The notes under the pieces: generated by a model
The model's input: the letters and a program-made list of their open reading frames with translations, nothing else
The model's database searches: none
Told to the model about the DNA's origin: nothing
Program-made: the position numbers and the translations under genes
Source: Heligmosomoides polygyrus polygyrus
Lineage: Eukaryota > Nematoda > Chromadorea > Rhabditida > Heligmosomidae
Reading direction: 5' to 3'
Assembly: GCA_947396885.1 (NCBI GenBank)
Contig: OX377204.1
Coordinates: 45,619,139-45,683,138 of the forward strand
Length of the DNA stretch: 64,000 bases
Part shown: piece by piece, positions 47,602 to 50,649 of the stretch
How the letters are laid out: each line of letters opens with the position of its first letter
Numbering within the stretch: the stretch's first letter is position 1

Positions 47602-48296
47602 CCTTTCTATGTATAGTAGGATATTGAATGCGTTTTCGTTACGGTGAGCTCCTCGACAGTGTGCTATCGAAAACAATCGTCACCGAAATGAACGCCGCTC
47701 ACAAAAATCATCATTATGCCACATTCGAAACAACCACGTATTCGAAATTCGAATATTATTCGAATTTTCACACCTCGAATAATCGAATTCGAATAAATAT
47801 TCGAATTTTCAAACCTCGAATAATCGAATTGGAATAATTATTCGAAATTGCAAACCTCGAGTAATCGAATTCGAATAATTATTCGAATTTGCTAAACTCG
47901 AATAATCGAATTCGAATAATTATTCGAATTTACGGAACTCGAATAATCAAACAATCGAAAATCGAATTAGAATAAATTATTCGAATAATTATTCGAATTC
48001 GATTATTCGAGCACAAGTATAGTAGATTCCTCTGTTTCTGCTTGTCGTTCTGCCAGTAAAAAGTAGCCATACAATTCCCCAGTCTTTAGTTGTCGATCTT
48101 CATTCATTTACTCTCCTGGAGAAAGAGTCCTGCTCCAGACATTGCATAAAAAACTAGAATCTGTTGTCGCCCTTGTAAAAAACGAGGAATAGAATCCCTG
48201 TTTCAGATACTTACATCGACGTTCTTCGTCAGCTTGTGGATCTTGTACTTGACACTCTCCGCGCTTGAAGCCTACTGTATGCTCAACTACTACTGA
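2950..48296 (+). CDS. Sodium/calcium exchanger (NCX, SLC8 family), multi-exon gene
   Basis: Plasma-membrane antiporter that extrudes Ca2+ in exchange for Na+. Exons read by eye: 2950-3080, 8966-9100, 9306-9409, 11383-11420, 13952-14113, 14204-14348, 14410-14529, 14629-14771, 14825-14936, 15271-15383, 15451-15577, 20586-20763, 20815-20941, 20996-21076, 23410-23510, 26739-26831, (27095-27220 optional), 28394 into the gap at 28471, 35413-35512, 35565-35699, 36040-36198, 37364-37514, 42966-43101, 48207-48296. Each has GT/AG borders, and the phases fit at every junction that can be tested. The visible product is about 918 residues plus whatever lies in the gap, close to the 880-970 usual for NCX. 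Order: signal peptide, N-terminal membrane bundle with alpha-1 (GSSAPE, GSAAFN), XIP-like basic stretch, CBD1, CBD2, C-terminal bundle with alpha-2 ([27 protein letters not shown]). The acidic CBD1 and alpha-repeat motifs make it NCX rather than NCKX. Which nematode paralogue it is cannot be decided here. Confidence 0.96.
3427..3725 (+). repeat. tRNA-derived SINE, copy 1 (left part)
   Basis: Matches the reverse complement of 6748-7110. It includes GGTGAGCTTTTGTGATGC, GAACCACAGTCAGTTTTTG and a tRNA-like region with A-box-like GCGCAGCCGGTAGGAGG and B-box-like GTTCGAGTCC (about 3610-3672). It is split by the hAT-type insertion and resumes at 5898. Confidence 0.7.
3726..5897. mobile_element. hAT-type DNA transposon, non-autonomous, 2172 bp
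   Basis: Ends are perfect inverted repeats, CAGGGGTGTGCGTAA at the left and TTACGCACACCCCTG at the right, typical of the hAT superfamily. They are flanked by an 8-bp target duplication CTCACGAT (3718-3725) / CTCACCAT (5898-5905) with one change. Inside each end is an array built on GTAAATCGTAAATCGTAATTACG (3755-3822; 5791-5887). No transposase frame is visible, so it depends on another element. The empty site is present in the second SINE copy at 6748-7110, which confirms the borders. Confidence 0.85.
5898..5985 (+). repeat. tRNA-derived SINE, copy 1 (right part)
   Basis: Continuation of the SINE interrupted at 3725: CAGGAGGCAATTTTAGAC, then TCAATGCTTACAACAAA and GTGCTAG, collinear with the reverse complement of 6748-6830. 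Confidence 0.65.
6748..7110 (-). repeat. tRNA-derived SINE, copy 2
   Basis: Uninterrupted copy of the SINE at 3427-3725/5898-5985 in opposite orientation. On the minus strand it shows GTGAGCTTTTGCAATGC, GGCGCAGTCGGTAAGAG (A box) and CTTCGAGTCCGAATGC (B box). It lies 760 bases from the end of copy 1, so the two could pair in RNA. Confidence 0.7.
7111..8965. other. Intron 1 remainder, no feature supported
   Basis: Two short open frames (7454-7741 on + and 7896-8216 on -) are more G+C-rich than their surroundings but resemble nothing I recognise and have no splice context. They may be decayed repeat. Confidence 0.35.
8966..9409 (+). CDS. NCX exons 2 and 3: first membrane segments
   Basis: Exon 2 (8966-9100, acceptor ATTTCAG, donor GTACGA) encodes PGDKV, a membrane segment ([20 protein letters not shown]) and FMSSIEVIT. 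Exon 3 (9306-9409, acceptor ATTCAG, donor GTTAGC) encodes a short loop and then [17 protein letters not shown], the very conserved stretch that leads into the alpha-1 repeat. Phases are 2 into 2 at the exon 2/3 border and 1 at the end of exon 3. Codon use is clearly more G+C-rich than the surrounding intron. Confidence 0.93.
9410..11382. other. Intron 3, no gene
   Basis: A+T-rich intron. A TTTATTTA-rich stretch at about 10312-10370 looks like a retroelement tail, but no coding similarity adjoins it. Confidence 0.4.
11383..11420 (+). CDS. NCX exon 4: 38-nt microexon with the alpha-1 GSSAPE motif
   Basis: This very small exon, too short to appear as a normal reading frame, follows TCTTTCCAG and ends at GTGATT. 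It completes the Gly codon of exon 3 and reads [13 protein letters not shown]. The Ser/Glu residues of this motif line the ion-binding site in NCX. It ends in phase 0, matching exon 5. It would be missed by most gene finders. Confidence 0.92.
12368..12440 (-). repeat. tRNA-like (SINE head) fragment
   Basis: The minus strand reads GTGGTAGCGCAGTCGGAAGA, an A-box-like sequence, followed about 40 bases later by TAGTTCGG, a weak B-box. It lacks a full cloverleaf, so it is more probably a SINE remnant than a tRNA gene. Confidence 0.35.
12564..12607. repeat. Perfect hairpin, 20-bp arms, 4-nt loop
   Basis: Bases 12564-12583 and 12588-12607 are exact reverse complements (core TTTCCAAAAC/GTTTTGGAAA). 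A third partial copy follows at about 12628-12652 (AGAGTTTTGGAAACTGTACA). Confidence 0.8.
13718..13795 (+). repeat. tRNA-like (SINE head) fragment
   Basis: GCGCGGTGTGGCGCAACCGT then AGGAGGCGCC resembles a tRNA A box, and GGTCTTGATTTTCG follows near the B-box position. It does not form a complete tRNA and looks like a 5' SINE remnant. Confidence 0.35.
13952..14936 (+). CDS. NCX exons 5-9: rest of alpha-1, membrane segments, XIP-like region, start of cytoplasmic loop
   Basis: Exon 5 (13952-14113) gives [16 protein letters not shown], the second half of alpha-1, and a membrane segment. Exon 6 (14204-14348) gives the [14 protein letters not shown] loop and the last segment of the N-terminal bundle. 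Exon 7 (14410-14529) begins with the basic [19 protein letters not shown], the counterpart of the autoinhibitory XIP segment. Exons 8 (14629-14771) and 9 (14825-14936) encode a charged helical linker ending in [19 protein letters not shown], a typical NCX motif before CBD1. Introns here are short (52-117 nt), the densest part of the gene. All phases agree. Confidence 0.94.
15271..15577 (+). CDS. NCX exons 10 and 11: first part of calcium-binding domain 1 (Calx-beta 1)
   Basis: Exon 10 (15271-15383) encodes the first strands ([19 protein letters not shown]). Exon 11 (15451-15577) encodes the [18 protein letters not shown] core of a Calx-beta fold. The Glu of LEN and the Asp of EDGTA correspond to Ca2+ ligands of CBD1 in known family members. 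Exon 11 ends in phase 0 and continues in exon 12 after a 5-kb intron holding two LINEs. Confidence 0.94.
15578..16029. other. Start of intron 11, nothing recognised
   Basis: No coding similarity or repeat structure is visible here apart from A+T-rich sequence before the LINE tail at 16030. Confidence 0.4.
16030..17468 (-). mobile_element. 5'-truncated CR1-like LINE with intact RT frame
   Basis: A 396-codon frame (17348 down to 16158) encodes most of a reverse transcriptase: [29 protein letters not shown], the catalytic box [10 protein letters not shown], then the thumb/C-terminal motifs [13 protein letters not shown] and [15 protein letters not shown]. In-frame coding extends upstream to about 17466 ([20 protein letters not shown]) with only the start lost, so the copy is truncated at about 17468. 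It lacks the endonuclease. The 3' end carries an ATAAATAAATA-type tail (16038-16060 on +). The lack of stops suggests a fairly recent insertion, dead on arrival. Confidence 0.88.
17469..18335. repeat. Decayed foldback element, same family as 21740-22880
   Basis: Ends contain TTTCAAAGCC...GGGCACTTTTGAAATC (about 17596-17624) and, inverted, TTTGATTTCAAAAGTGTCCA (about 18310-18329). The inside shares ATCGCGCCACGCACTC (17876-17891) with 22073-22087. The borders are fuzzy. Confidence 0.5.
18705..19891 (+). mobile_element. 5'-truncated CR1-like LINE with frameshift and stops
   Basis: Begins inside the RT domain: [40 protein letters not shown], an in-frame stop, then [10 protein letters not shown] (catalytic box with the first residue changed from Tyr to Leu), a frame change near 19050, [31 protein letters not shown] and [10 protein letters not shown] long (AAAT)n tail fills 19833-19891. 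The sequence GATGCGCCCTAGCGAAT occurs just before (18682-18700) and just after (about 19910-19926) the element, a target-site duplication. It is in the opposite orientation to the LINE at 16030-17468. Confidence 0.85.
19892..20585. other. End of intron 11, nothing recognised beyond the LINE target duplication
   Basis: After the duplicated target site (to about 19935) there is no supported feature up to exon 12. Confidence 0.4.
20586..21076 (+). CDS. NCX exons 12-14: end of CBD1 and most of CBD2
   Basis: Exon 12 (20586-20763) opens with [20 protein letters not shown], the acidic Ca2+-binding cluster that closes CBD1, and ends in TATIMI just before the DDDHAGVF linker. Exon 13 (20815-20941) encodes [17 protein letters not shown] and the first CBD2 strands up to the [12 protein letters not shown] motif. 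Exon 14 (20996-21076) encodes [20 protein letters not shown]. The donor used for exon 14 is GTGCGT at 21077, chosen because it alone keeps the frame into exon 15. Confidence 0.93.
21740..22880. mobile_element. Foldback DNA element with about 265-bp inverted arms
   Basis: Left arm 21740-22005 and right arm 22620-22880 are near-identical reverse complements, sharing GACTTTTCAAATCAAATTGA at the outside and TAAAACTAAAGATTTTGTAA inside. TA dinucleotides flank both ends. The middle has no reading frame. It looks like a non-autonomous (MITE or foldback) element. Relatives, more decayed, lie at 17469-18335 and probably 37130-37215 and 39825-40700. Confidence 0.75.
23410..23510 (+). CDS. NCX exon 15: last strands of CBD2
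   Basis: Acceptor GATTCAG, donor GTTAGT. It reads [20 protein letters not shown] then IELGAPIW, which aligns with the end of CBD2. The position normally filled by a run of acidic residues (IDDEEYE-like) reads VMDTEQYE here, with fewer carboxylates. Phase 2 in and phase 1 out agree with exons 14 and 16. Confidence 0.9.
23511..24784. other. Intron 15 start: short inverted repeats and a 3'-end-like motif
   Basis: 24001-24052 and 24452-24505 are inverted copies (ACGTTCGATATCAAT, GCACGACAGCTCGACGACTA). At 24415-24455 there is CTGAAGG, a GGCG/CGCC hairpin, CGAAACGT and AATAAA. Open frames at 23857-24247 are not recognised. Confidence 0.4.
24785..25735 (-). pseudogene. Broken mariner-type transposase
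   Basis: Reading on the minus strand: an N-terminal helix-turn-helix-like part ([20 protein letters not shown], about 25729-25590), then the first catalytic region TSDEKWIY (about 25420-25397) followed by a stop, [18 protein letters not shown], then HDNVRLH and [11 protein letters not shown] with a frame change, and SDCHVF in the next frame. Asp-Asp-34-Asp spacing is preserved if the frame change is ignored. At the 3' end the sequence TTGGGCTGTCGGATTAAAAA at 24785, next to a TA, looks like one terminal repeat; the matching one is not visible. It is inactive, in NCX intron 15. Confidence 0.8.
25736..26738. other. Intron 15 remainder with one imperfect palindrome
   Basis: An imperfect palindrome of about 60 bases lies at 26129-26192 (TTAATGCTTCTGT ... 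ACAGAAGCATTAA). Nothing else is recognised. Confidence 0.45.
26739..26831 (+). CDS. NCX exon 16: charged linker after CBD2
   Basis: Acceptor TTGTGCAG, donor AG/GTTACT. It completes the Asp codon of exon 15 and encodes [19 protein letters not shown] followed by a Ser/Glu/Lys-rich segment. The predicted helix is rich in Arg, Gln and Glu. The region lies where vertebrate NCX has its short alternatively spliced segment and linker to the C-terminal bundle. It ends in phase 1, so it can join either the 27095 cassette or exon 18. Confidence 0.75.
27095..27220 (+). CDS. Candidate NCX cassette exon (126 nt, phase 1/phase 1)
   Basis: The stretch from about 27000 to 27238 has coding-like composition and stays open in one frame to a TAG at 27238. 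If the acceptor TTTCTAG (ending 27094) is used, the frame enters in phase 1, as exon 16 requires, and encodes [20 protein letters not shown] then a Ser/Asn/Arg-rich segment ending in WIAGMK. An AG/GTTCCT donor at 27221 would leave in phase 1, fitting exon 18. Without that donor, the protein would terminate at 27238. A stronger-looking acceptor at 26999 enters the wrong phase and meets an early stop. I see the open frame directly; its use is an inference. Confidence 0.45.
27241..28393. other. Intron between cassette exon and exon 18, nothing recognised
   Basis: No coding similarity or clear repeat is seen in this stretch. Confidence 0.35.
28394..28470 (+). CDS. NCX exon 18, cut by the assembly gap
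   Basis: Acceptor TACTGCAG; in phase 1 it reads [20 protein letters not shown] and then LEVISE before the N run. The LEVISE end resembles the LEVIIEE stretch that precedes the C-terminal membrane bundle in NCX, and the next exon (35413) continues with GIVDRMI as expected. The donor and possibly some codons are hidden in the gap. Confidence 0.7.
28471..28670. other. Assembly gap (200 N)
   Basis: Exactly 200 undetermined bases, probably a placeholder of unknown true length. It begins inside NCX exon 18; the sequence after it is A+T-rich and non-coding. Confidence 0.99.
28671..29749. other. Intron 18, A+T-rich, no feature
   Basis: No reading frame or repeat structure that I can support. Confidence 0.4.
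29750..30845 (-). pseudogene. LINE reverse transcriptase fragment
   Basis: On the minus strand from 30845: [52 protein letters not shown], and [10 protein letters not shown] (catalytic box with Ser in place of Ala). After a frame change come [19 protein letters not shown] and VKDSGVSF, then weak similarity in further frames to about 29750. It belongs to a different LINE lineage from the one at 16030 and is broken by at least two frame changes. Confidence 0.75.
30923..31330 (+). repeat. tRNA-derived SINE, inverted pair, left copy
   Basis: Begins GGAGAGCCTCCAAAGTGGCG and GGTGAGCTTTTGTGATG (shared with the SINEs in intron 1). At 31031-31085 it has the A-box-like GGTTGGCGTAGGGGTAGTG and a decayed B box. 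It is the reverse complement of 31895-32370, with small differences. Confidence 0.7.
31331..31894. other. Spacer between the inverted SINEs, nothing recognised
   Basis: No reading frame or repeat of its own, apart from short GTACTAGCGTACTGGCGTAC-like repetition at about 31698-31722. Confidence 0.4.
31895..32370 (-). repeat. tRNA-derived SINE, inverted pair, right copy
   Basis: On the minus strand it reads GTCGGTTGGTGTAGTGGTAG (A box), then about 35 bases later GGGCTCGATTCTCC (B box), the spacing and form of an internal Pol III promoter. It pairs with 30923-31330 across a 560-bp spacer. Confidence 0.72.
32575..32947 (-). mobile_element. 3' end of a CR1-like LINE (distal part), with (TTTA)n tail
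   Basis: A (TTTA)n tract (32579-32644) is the tail of a minus-strand LINE. The sequence around 32880-32945 (GTGAGGAAGCTTGACCTAGC) is homologous to the 3' part of the LINE at 16030-17468 (16266-16330). The element continues past a Helitron-like insertion at 33440. Confidence 0.65.
32948..33439 (+). mobile_element. Helitron-like non-autonomous insertion
   Basis: The 492-bp segment begins TCCTAGTATATTTAAGCG and ends in a short GACGCC/GGCGT hairpin followed about 15 bases later by CTAG (33436-33439), as Helitrons do. It carries a second hairpin, GCGCGAAGCGCGC, and a G tract at 33053-33070. LINE sequence on either side is collinear with the LINE at 16030-17468, so the segment is an insertion. The expected A/T insertion flank is not perfect (A on both sides). 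Confidence 0.6.
33440..34440 (-). pseudogene. CR1-like LINE reverse transcriptase, proximal part
   Basis: Continuation of the LINE cut by the Helitron-like insert. From 34440 down: [37 protein letters not shown], frame changes near 34260 and 34160, KMYADN (catalytic box with the second Asp changed to Asn), [36 protein letters not shown] and NYTRKLFMR. It is close to the LINE at 16030-17468 in sequence but clearly inactive. Confidence 0.82.
34441..35412. other. End of intron 18, nothing recognised
   Basis: No supported feature between the LINE and exon 19. Confidence 0.4.
35413..35699 (+). CDS. NCX exons 19 and 20: entry to the C-terminal bundle, acidic loop
   Basis: Exon 19 (35413-35512) reads [20 protein letters not shown] then [13 protein letters not shown], a hallmark of NCX. 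Exon 20 (35565-35699) begins with a run of Asp/Glu ([16 protein letters not shown]), then [20 protein letters not shown]. An intron of only 52 nt separates them. Exon 19 starts in phase 0, so the missing end of exon 18 must finish in phase 0. Confidence 0.94.
36040..36198 (+). CDS. NCX exon 21: alpha-2 repeat, first half
   Basis: Acceptor GTTTCAG, donor GTAAGT. It encodes a membrane segment ([17 protein letters not shown]), then [20 protein letters not shown] and ALGTSVP. These are the conserved alpha-2 residues that mirror alpha-1 in inverted topology and help form the ion pathway. Confidence 0.96.
36199..37363. other. Intron 21, remnants of the foldback family
   Basis: About 37130-37215 has ATGTTCAGTTTCACATGAAA, similar to the outer arm of the foldback element at 21740-22880. 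The rest is not recognised. Confidence 0.35.
37364..37514 (+). CDS. NCX exon 22: alpha-2 repeat, second half
   Basis: Acceptor CTCACTTAG, donor GTGAGC. It continues [20 protein letters not shown] then [18 protein letters not shown], followed by a membrane segment and NGT. The Asp of PDTFAS and the Asn of GSNAVN are ion-pathway residues of the family. Phase 2 at its end is completed by exon 23 across a 5.4-kb intron. Confidence 0.96.
37927..38442 (+). CDS. 171-codon frame of unknown function in the left inverted arm
   Basis: Open frame with a possible hydrophobic start (MIILIYFFP), then [13 protein letters not shown] and [19 protein letters not shown]. Two CxxC pairs, CDFC and CNTC, lie about 50 residues apart and suggest a zinc-binding fold, followed by a basic patch [20 protein letters not shown] do not recognise the family. 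It is conserved in the other arm (41684-42199) apart from Ser to Cys at about residue 23 (KSSDF/KSCDF). The start may lie in an unseen exon, or at the internal Met of SSMEAQ. It sits in NCX intron 22 and is not part of that gene. Confidence 0.5.
   Translation: MIILIYFFPKIASSGPPTFWKSSDFMSSHLVSASSMEAQGLVLNLGKDDLEYSSEKTITIKRFENYQLPNPPIGSTVDGKCDFCQIKWTIEASPSGGQTAKREVHGSALSPFTCGLLGLVVDCNTCIEAAKLRRRREMAPAQFRLKKLLQNGKLSPPVISPVNSESNNVTF
38796..41317. other. Spacer of the 4.98-kb inverted-arm element
   Basis: Mostly A+T-rich. 38680-38922 (minus) is an 80-codon frame straddling the arm edge ([20 protein letters not shown]) without recognised family. About 39825-40700 contains a decayed relative of the foldback family (TTAGACACTTTTTAAAACCT). 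Confidence 0.4.
41684..42199 (-). CDS. 171-codon frame of unknown function in the right inverted arm
   Basis: Mirror copy of the frame at 37927-38442, identical in all but one residue (Cys instead of Ser in KSCDF). It carries the same two CxxC pairs and basic tail. Both frames point from the outer end toward the middle of the element. An intact frame in both arms may mean recent duplication or arm homogenisation rather than selection. Confidence 0.5.
   Translation of the reverse strand: MIILIYFFPKIASSGPPTFWKSCDFMSSHLVSASSMEAQGLVLNLGKDDLEYSSEKTITIKRFENYQLPNPPIGSTVDGKCDFCQIKWTIEASPSGGQTAKREVHGSALSPFTCGLLGLVVDCNTCIEAAKLRRRREMAPAQFRLKKLLQNGKLSPPVISPVNSESNNVTF
42557..42965. other. End of intron 22, nothing recognised
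   Basis: About 400 bases between the inverted-arm element and exon 23 with no supported feature. Confidence 0.4.
42966..43101 (+). CDS. NCX exon 23: penultimate membrane segment
   Basis: Acceptor CTTTACAG, donor G/GTACGT. It reads [20 protein letters not shown], completes a hydrophobic segment, and then gives [17 protein letters not shown]. The GGELGGP motif is diagnostic of the NCX C terminus. The exon ends in phase 0. Confidence 0.95.
43102..43942. other. Start of last intron, nothing recognised
   Basis: Short open frames only; no similarity or repeat structure noted. Confidence 0.35.
43974..44310. repeat. Tandem array, about 60-bp unit, left subterminal region
   Basis: About five to six units of TTATTCGAATTTCCGAATAA, TCGAATAACCCCATTTTTTGG. 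Each contains short palindromes (GAATAATCGAATA / TATTCGAATTTCC). Confidence 0.85.
44324..46340. mobile_element. Palindromic Tc1-type derivative (two transposase 3' halves, head to head)
   Basis: Ends CACCCGGTGCAAAAT (44324) and ATTTTGCACCGGGGTG (to 46340) are inverted and flanked by TA. Left half (minus, 45133 to 44324): [20 protein letters not shown], frame change, [39 protein letters not shown]-like SSDLNP and the C terminus. Right half (plus, from about 45134): YWRDLRKE, frame changes, [13 protein letters not shown], then, after a LINE insert, [13 protein letters not shown] and the C terminus. Both halves lack the N-terminal DNA-binding part and the first catalytic Asp. The outer 460 bp are a long inverted repeat. 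It is inactive but may still be mobilisable. Confidence 0.78.
45401..45820 (-). pseudogene. LINE 3' end inserted in the Tc1 palindrome
   Basis: A TTTATTTTATTTTATTTATT tract at 45401-45431 is the tail of a minus-strand LINE. Its coding end reads [44 protein letters not shown], the usual C-terminal LINE pattern. It interrupts the transposase between SQST and GWLNS; the other half of the palindrome shows the uninterrupted join. Confidence 0.75.
46343..47739. other. Inner part of the 8-bp-TSD transposon
   Basis: No transposase frame. A segment of about 110 bases (47040-47151) is repeated at about 47330-47450 (TTGTGTTTATTTGCAAGCTC, GAGAACGCAAATGTGAAG). Confidence 0.5.
47523..47601. repeat. (CA)n microsatellite
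   Basis: Almost pure CA dinucleotide tract of about 78 bases. Confidence 0.98.
47740..48010. repeat. Palindromic tandem array, right subterminal region
   Basis: About 60-bp units of CTCGAATAATCGAATTCGAA and TAATTATTCGAATTT with 12-18-bp perfect palindromes. It pairs in type with the array at 43974-44310. Confidence 0.85.
48207..48296 (+). CDS. NCX exon 24: last membrane segment and stop
   Basis: After acceptor TGTTTCAG the frame reads [20 protein letters not shown] then EAYCMLNYY and TGA at 48294-48296. This is the expected last membrane helix ending in an EAYC motif. The exon lies 5.1 kb from exon 23, with the intervening intron almost fully made of nested transposons. Confidence 0.94.
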   Translation: MLTSTFFVSLWILYLTLSALEAYCMLNYY

Positions 48297-49050
48297 GATA
48301 TGACCGTTCTAGTCACACAGGCGAATAACAACGGGACGATGATCCCCCTTCGGCCTCTACACCTTTCTTTTCTCCATTTCCCATGCAATTCGCTTACGTT
48401 GCAAGTCAAGTGTCTTACCCTGACCGCAATCTAAATCCTATATTTGTTCTCTTATAGGTTGATTAGGAAATCTCGTACGTGTACACTGAGCTGTGCAGAT
48501 AATAATTGCTCTTCATATTTGTTGAGAGTGTTCTATGATTTTGTTGGTCATTGTTGTGGTGCCTTCCTATTTTACAGAGGTGAATCCTATATTTTTGAGA
48601 TTTTTATTCGCACGTCATCCGTGAGCCCGTGCGTCCGTAGCGCCGAAAACAACGTATGCAGTCTTCAGAATCAGGTCGTTTTCCCGCTTCGATTGAAACG
48701 CATCAGCCTGCTTTAGTATGTGGGATCCGAAAGGGGAACAATGAGCACGCTATCCTCTTTCATCCGAAACCTCTGCCTTTCAAATGGAGCGGGTGCTACT
48801 GTTCAACAGATCGCGCATGTTGTTCTGCCGTTAGCTTGGTGCTTAACGGTACCACCATCACCAACAGTGTAGAAAGTTCTTTAGAAAACTCGCTACTTTC
48901 ATTAGACGACTTCCTCCTCCTAGCGTTGCTCTCGACGATATCATTTCCCTCAGTTCAGTTCCTCGAACCTCCTTTTTTTTTTGTTCCCAGACATCACGTA
49001 CTTCTATCTCGCCTGTGCGTTTCGAATGTGATCAAGATGTATTGAATAAA
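48297..49050 (+). other. Probable NCX 3' untranslated region
   Basis: No coding sequence of its own is convincing here. The first good polyadenylation signal after the stop is AATAAA at 49045-49050, followed by a GT-rich stretch (TGTGTGCGCGTG), a standard cleavage-site arrangement. This implies a 3' UTR of about 750-770 nt. The exact end is inferred. Confidence 0.5.
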
Positions 49051-50640
49051 TATGTGTGCGCGTGCACAGAACTAAAAATGCCAACTTCTGTCGAAGAAAA
49101 ATGATACGTCCCAACTCCTGATTAGGGTTATTCTCGCGAACCTTGGAACACTTACGGAGAAGTGATGACGATGACGTGGCTCTCAGGTTGTTAAGGCTAA
49201 GGTTCGCGCTCTCGGCGAACTGTGCTGTTGTCCGATTTCTCTCTTTGCATTTCCGGCTATTCCGAAATATCGGTACTGTTGCTTGCTCGTTGCTGCGCGA
49301 GACTCATTGATACTCTTTTCATGACACAATTTAAATCACAAAAAAACAGCGATTAACTTCTTCCGAGTGATCCTATGGGGAGATGCGATGGTGTCCAAAA
49401 TAAACCAGAATCCTATAAAGCATCAAGATGTGTAGCGCATCTTAGATGGTAGAAAAGACGCACCTCGTAAATGACGACTACAGTCAAAGCTGCTACGGAG
49501 CCACATCGCTTCAGTCGCAGACGCACGATTCATGGGTGTGGCCCACTCGTCTCGATGACACCATAGACTCTTTTTAACTTGCGCCATCAAGACCTCTGCA
49601 AATGCTCCTGATGCAGACGCAGGAGATCAGTGCTTTAGAAGAACGATTACTTGATTCGTGACCAACACTCAATCTTGTTATTTCCAATCCGTGTTCACTC
49701 CTGCGGCACACAGTACCGGACGCGTCTTTTCAAGAAAAATGGCATAATCGCAGTTTCCTGTTCTTTGCGTCTTTTGCATATAACTGGCCTAAAAACCAAG
49801 GGCATATTTGACCCCAGGAGCTCGAGCTCTATCGCTTGGTATACAAAGTTCATACGGAACCATGGAAGATGTTCGAAATTGAAAACTGGCGCTCCACTGC
49901 CAAGGGTGCCCGTGGATGAGTTGTCCGTCGCAAACCGACGTAAACTGTCGCAGGGAGTCGAGCGTTCTACGCCCTCGTCGTTCTGACCCGCCCACCCCCC
50001 CCCCCCAACCCCTGGGATTCTCGAGAGTCCAGTGGCTGCCTTACAACTCAGACAAGCTCTTCCCCGGGCAGTTCGGGGGCGGGACGGATTCTATTGGGCA
50101 GTGCGGAAACTTTCAAGAGGAGTGGGCGTGGAGAGTAATGATTGCATAGAAAACTAGAAGCTTCCGACAATTTCGATCGTCTTTCTTCTATTACAGTGGA
50201 TCTTGCTTGACTTTTACATACATTAATTGTTGGGTGGCTGCTGTAAATAGCTATGGAAAGTAAGTTATGTGCAAGATAGGCTTGCGGGCTTAGATTTTGT
50301 TATTGAAGTGAACGAAGACGTCACTGAAAGTAAATGCAATTGAGGCAATGGTCGCTCCCTCTCGATGACTTTGCACACGGTCCCAAAGCTCACGTTGCTG
50401 TGGAAATGAGATGTAATGTACCCTAGCAGGAAAGGAGAATGAGGTTTGAAAAGAGCGGCAAAATAAATAAAGGAAAGCACAGTAGAAGTGGTGGTGTGAA
50501 AGTAAGCCTGCGGTATAATGCTCAAAAAGAAGGACACGTCAGACACTACAGACCTTCTGTTCGTTCATAACTGCTAACTGCATGACCAAGTGTGAGTTTA
50601 GAGGAGTGGAAGCCATCAATTCGGTAATGGCAGCAGAGCC
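49051..50640. other. Downstream intergenic sequence, no gene supported
   Basis: A segment at about 49800-49850 (GAGCTCGAGCTCTATCGCTT) resembles 61630-61672, so it is probably repeat. A C tract lies at 49993-50006. Open frames are not recognised. Confidence 0.4.
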
Positions 50641-50649
50641 TGGTTGACT

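Larger units (their letters stand above)
43943..48021. mobile_element. DNA transposon with 8-bp target duplication (hAT-like), containing nested elements
   Basis: Ends are TATACTTGTGCT (43943) and its inverse AGCACAAGTATA (to 48021), flanked by a perfect 8-bp duplication GTAGATTC (43935-43942 and 48022-48029). Just inside both ends are arrays of GAATAATCGAAT-type repeats (43974-44310; 47740-48010), the same architecture as the hAT-type element in intron 1. No transposase is seen. Within it lie the Tc1 palindrome (44324-46340), its LINE insert and a CA repeat. hAT is suggested by the 8-bp duplication, but the terminal bases are not the usual CAGGG, so the superfamily is open. Confidence 0.7.

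Noticed and set aside
47342..47676. Poly-Val/Cys frames at the CA repeat
   Set aside because: Simple translation of a dinucleotide microsatellite.
43974..48010. GAATAATCGAAT arrays as a CRISPR array
   Set aside because: Units vary, there are no unique spacers, the genome is eukaryotic, and the arrays sit just inside transposon ends.
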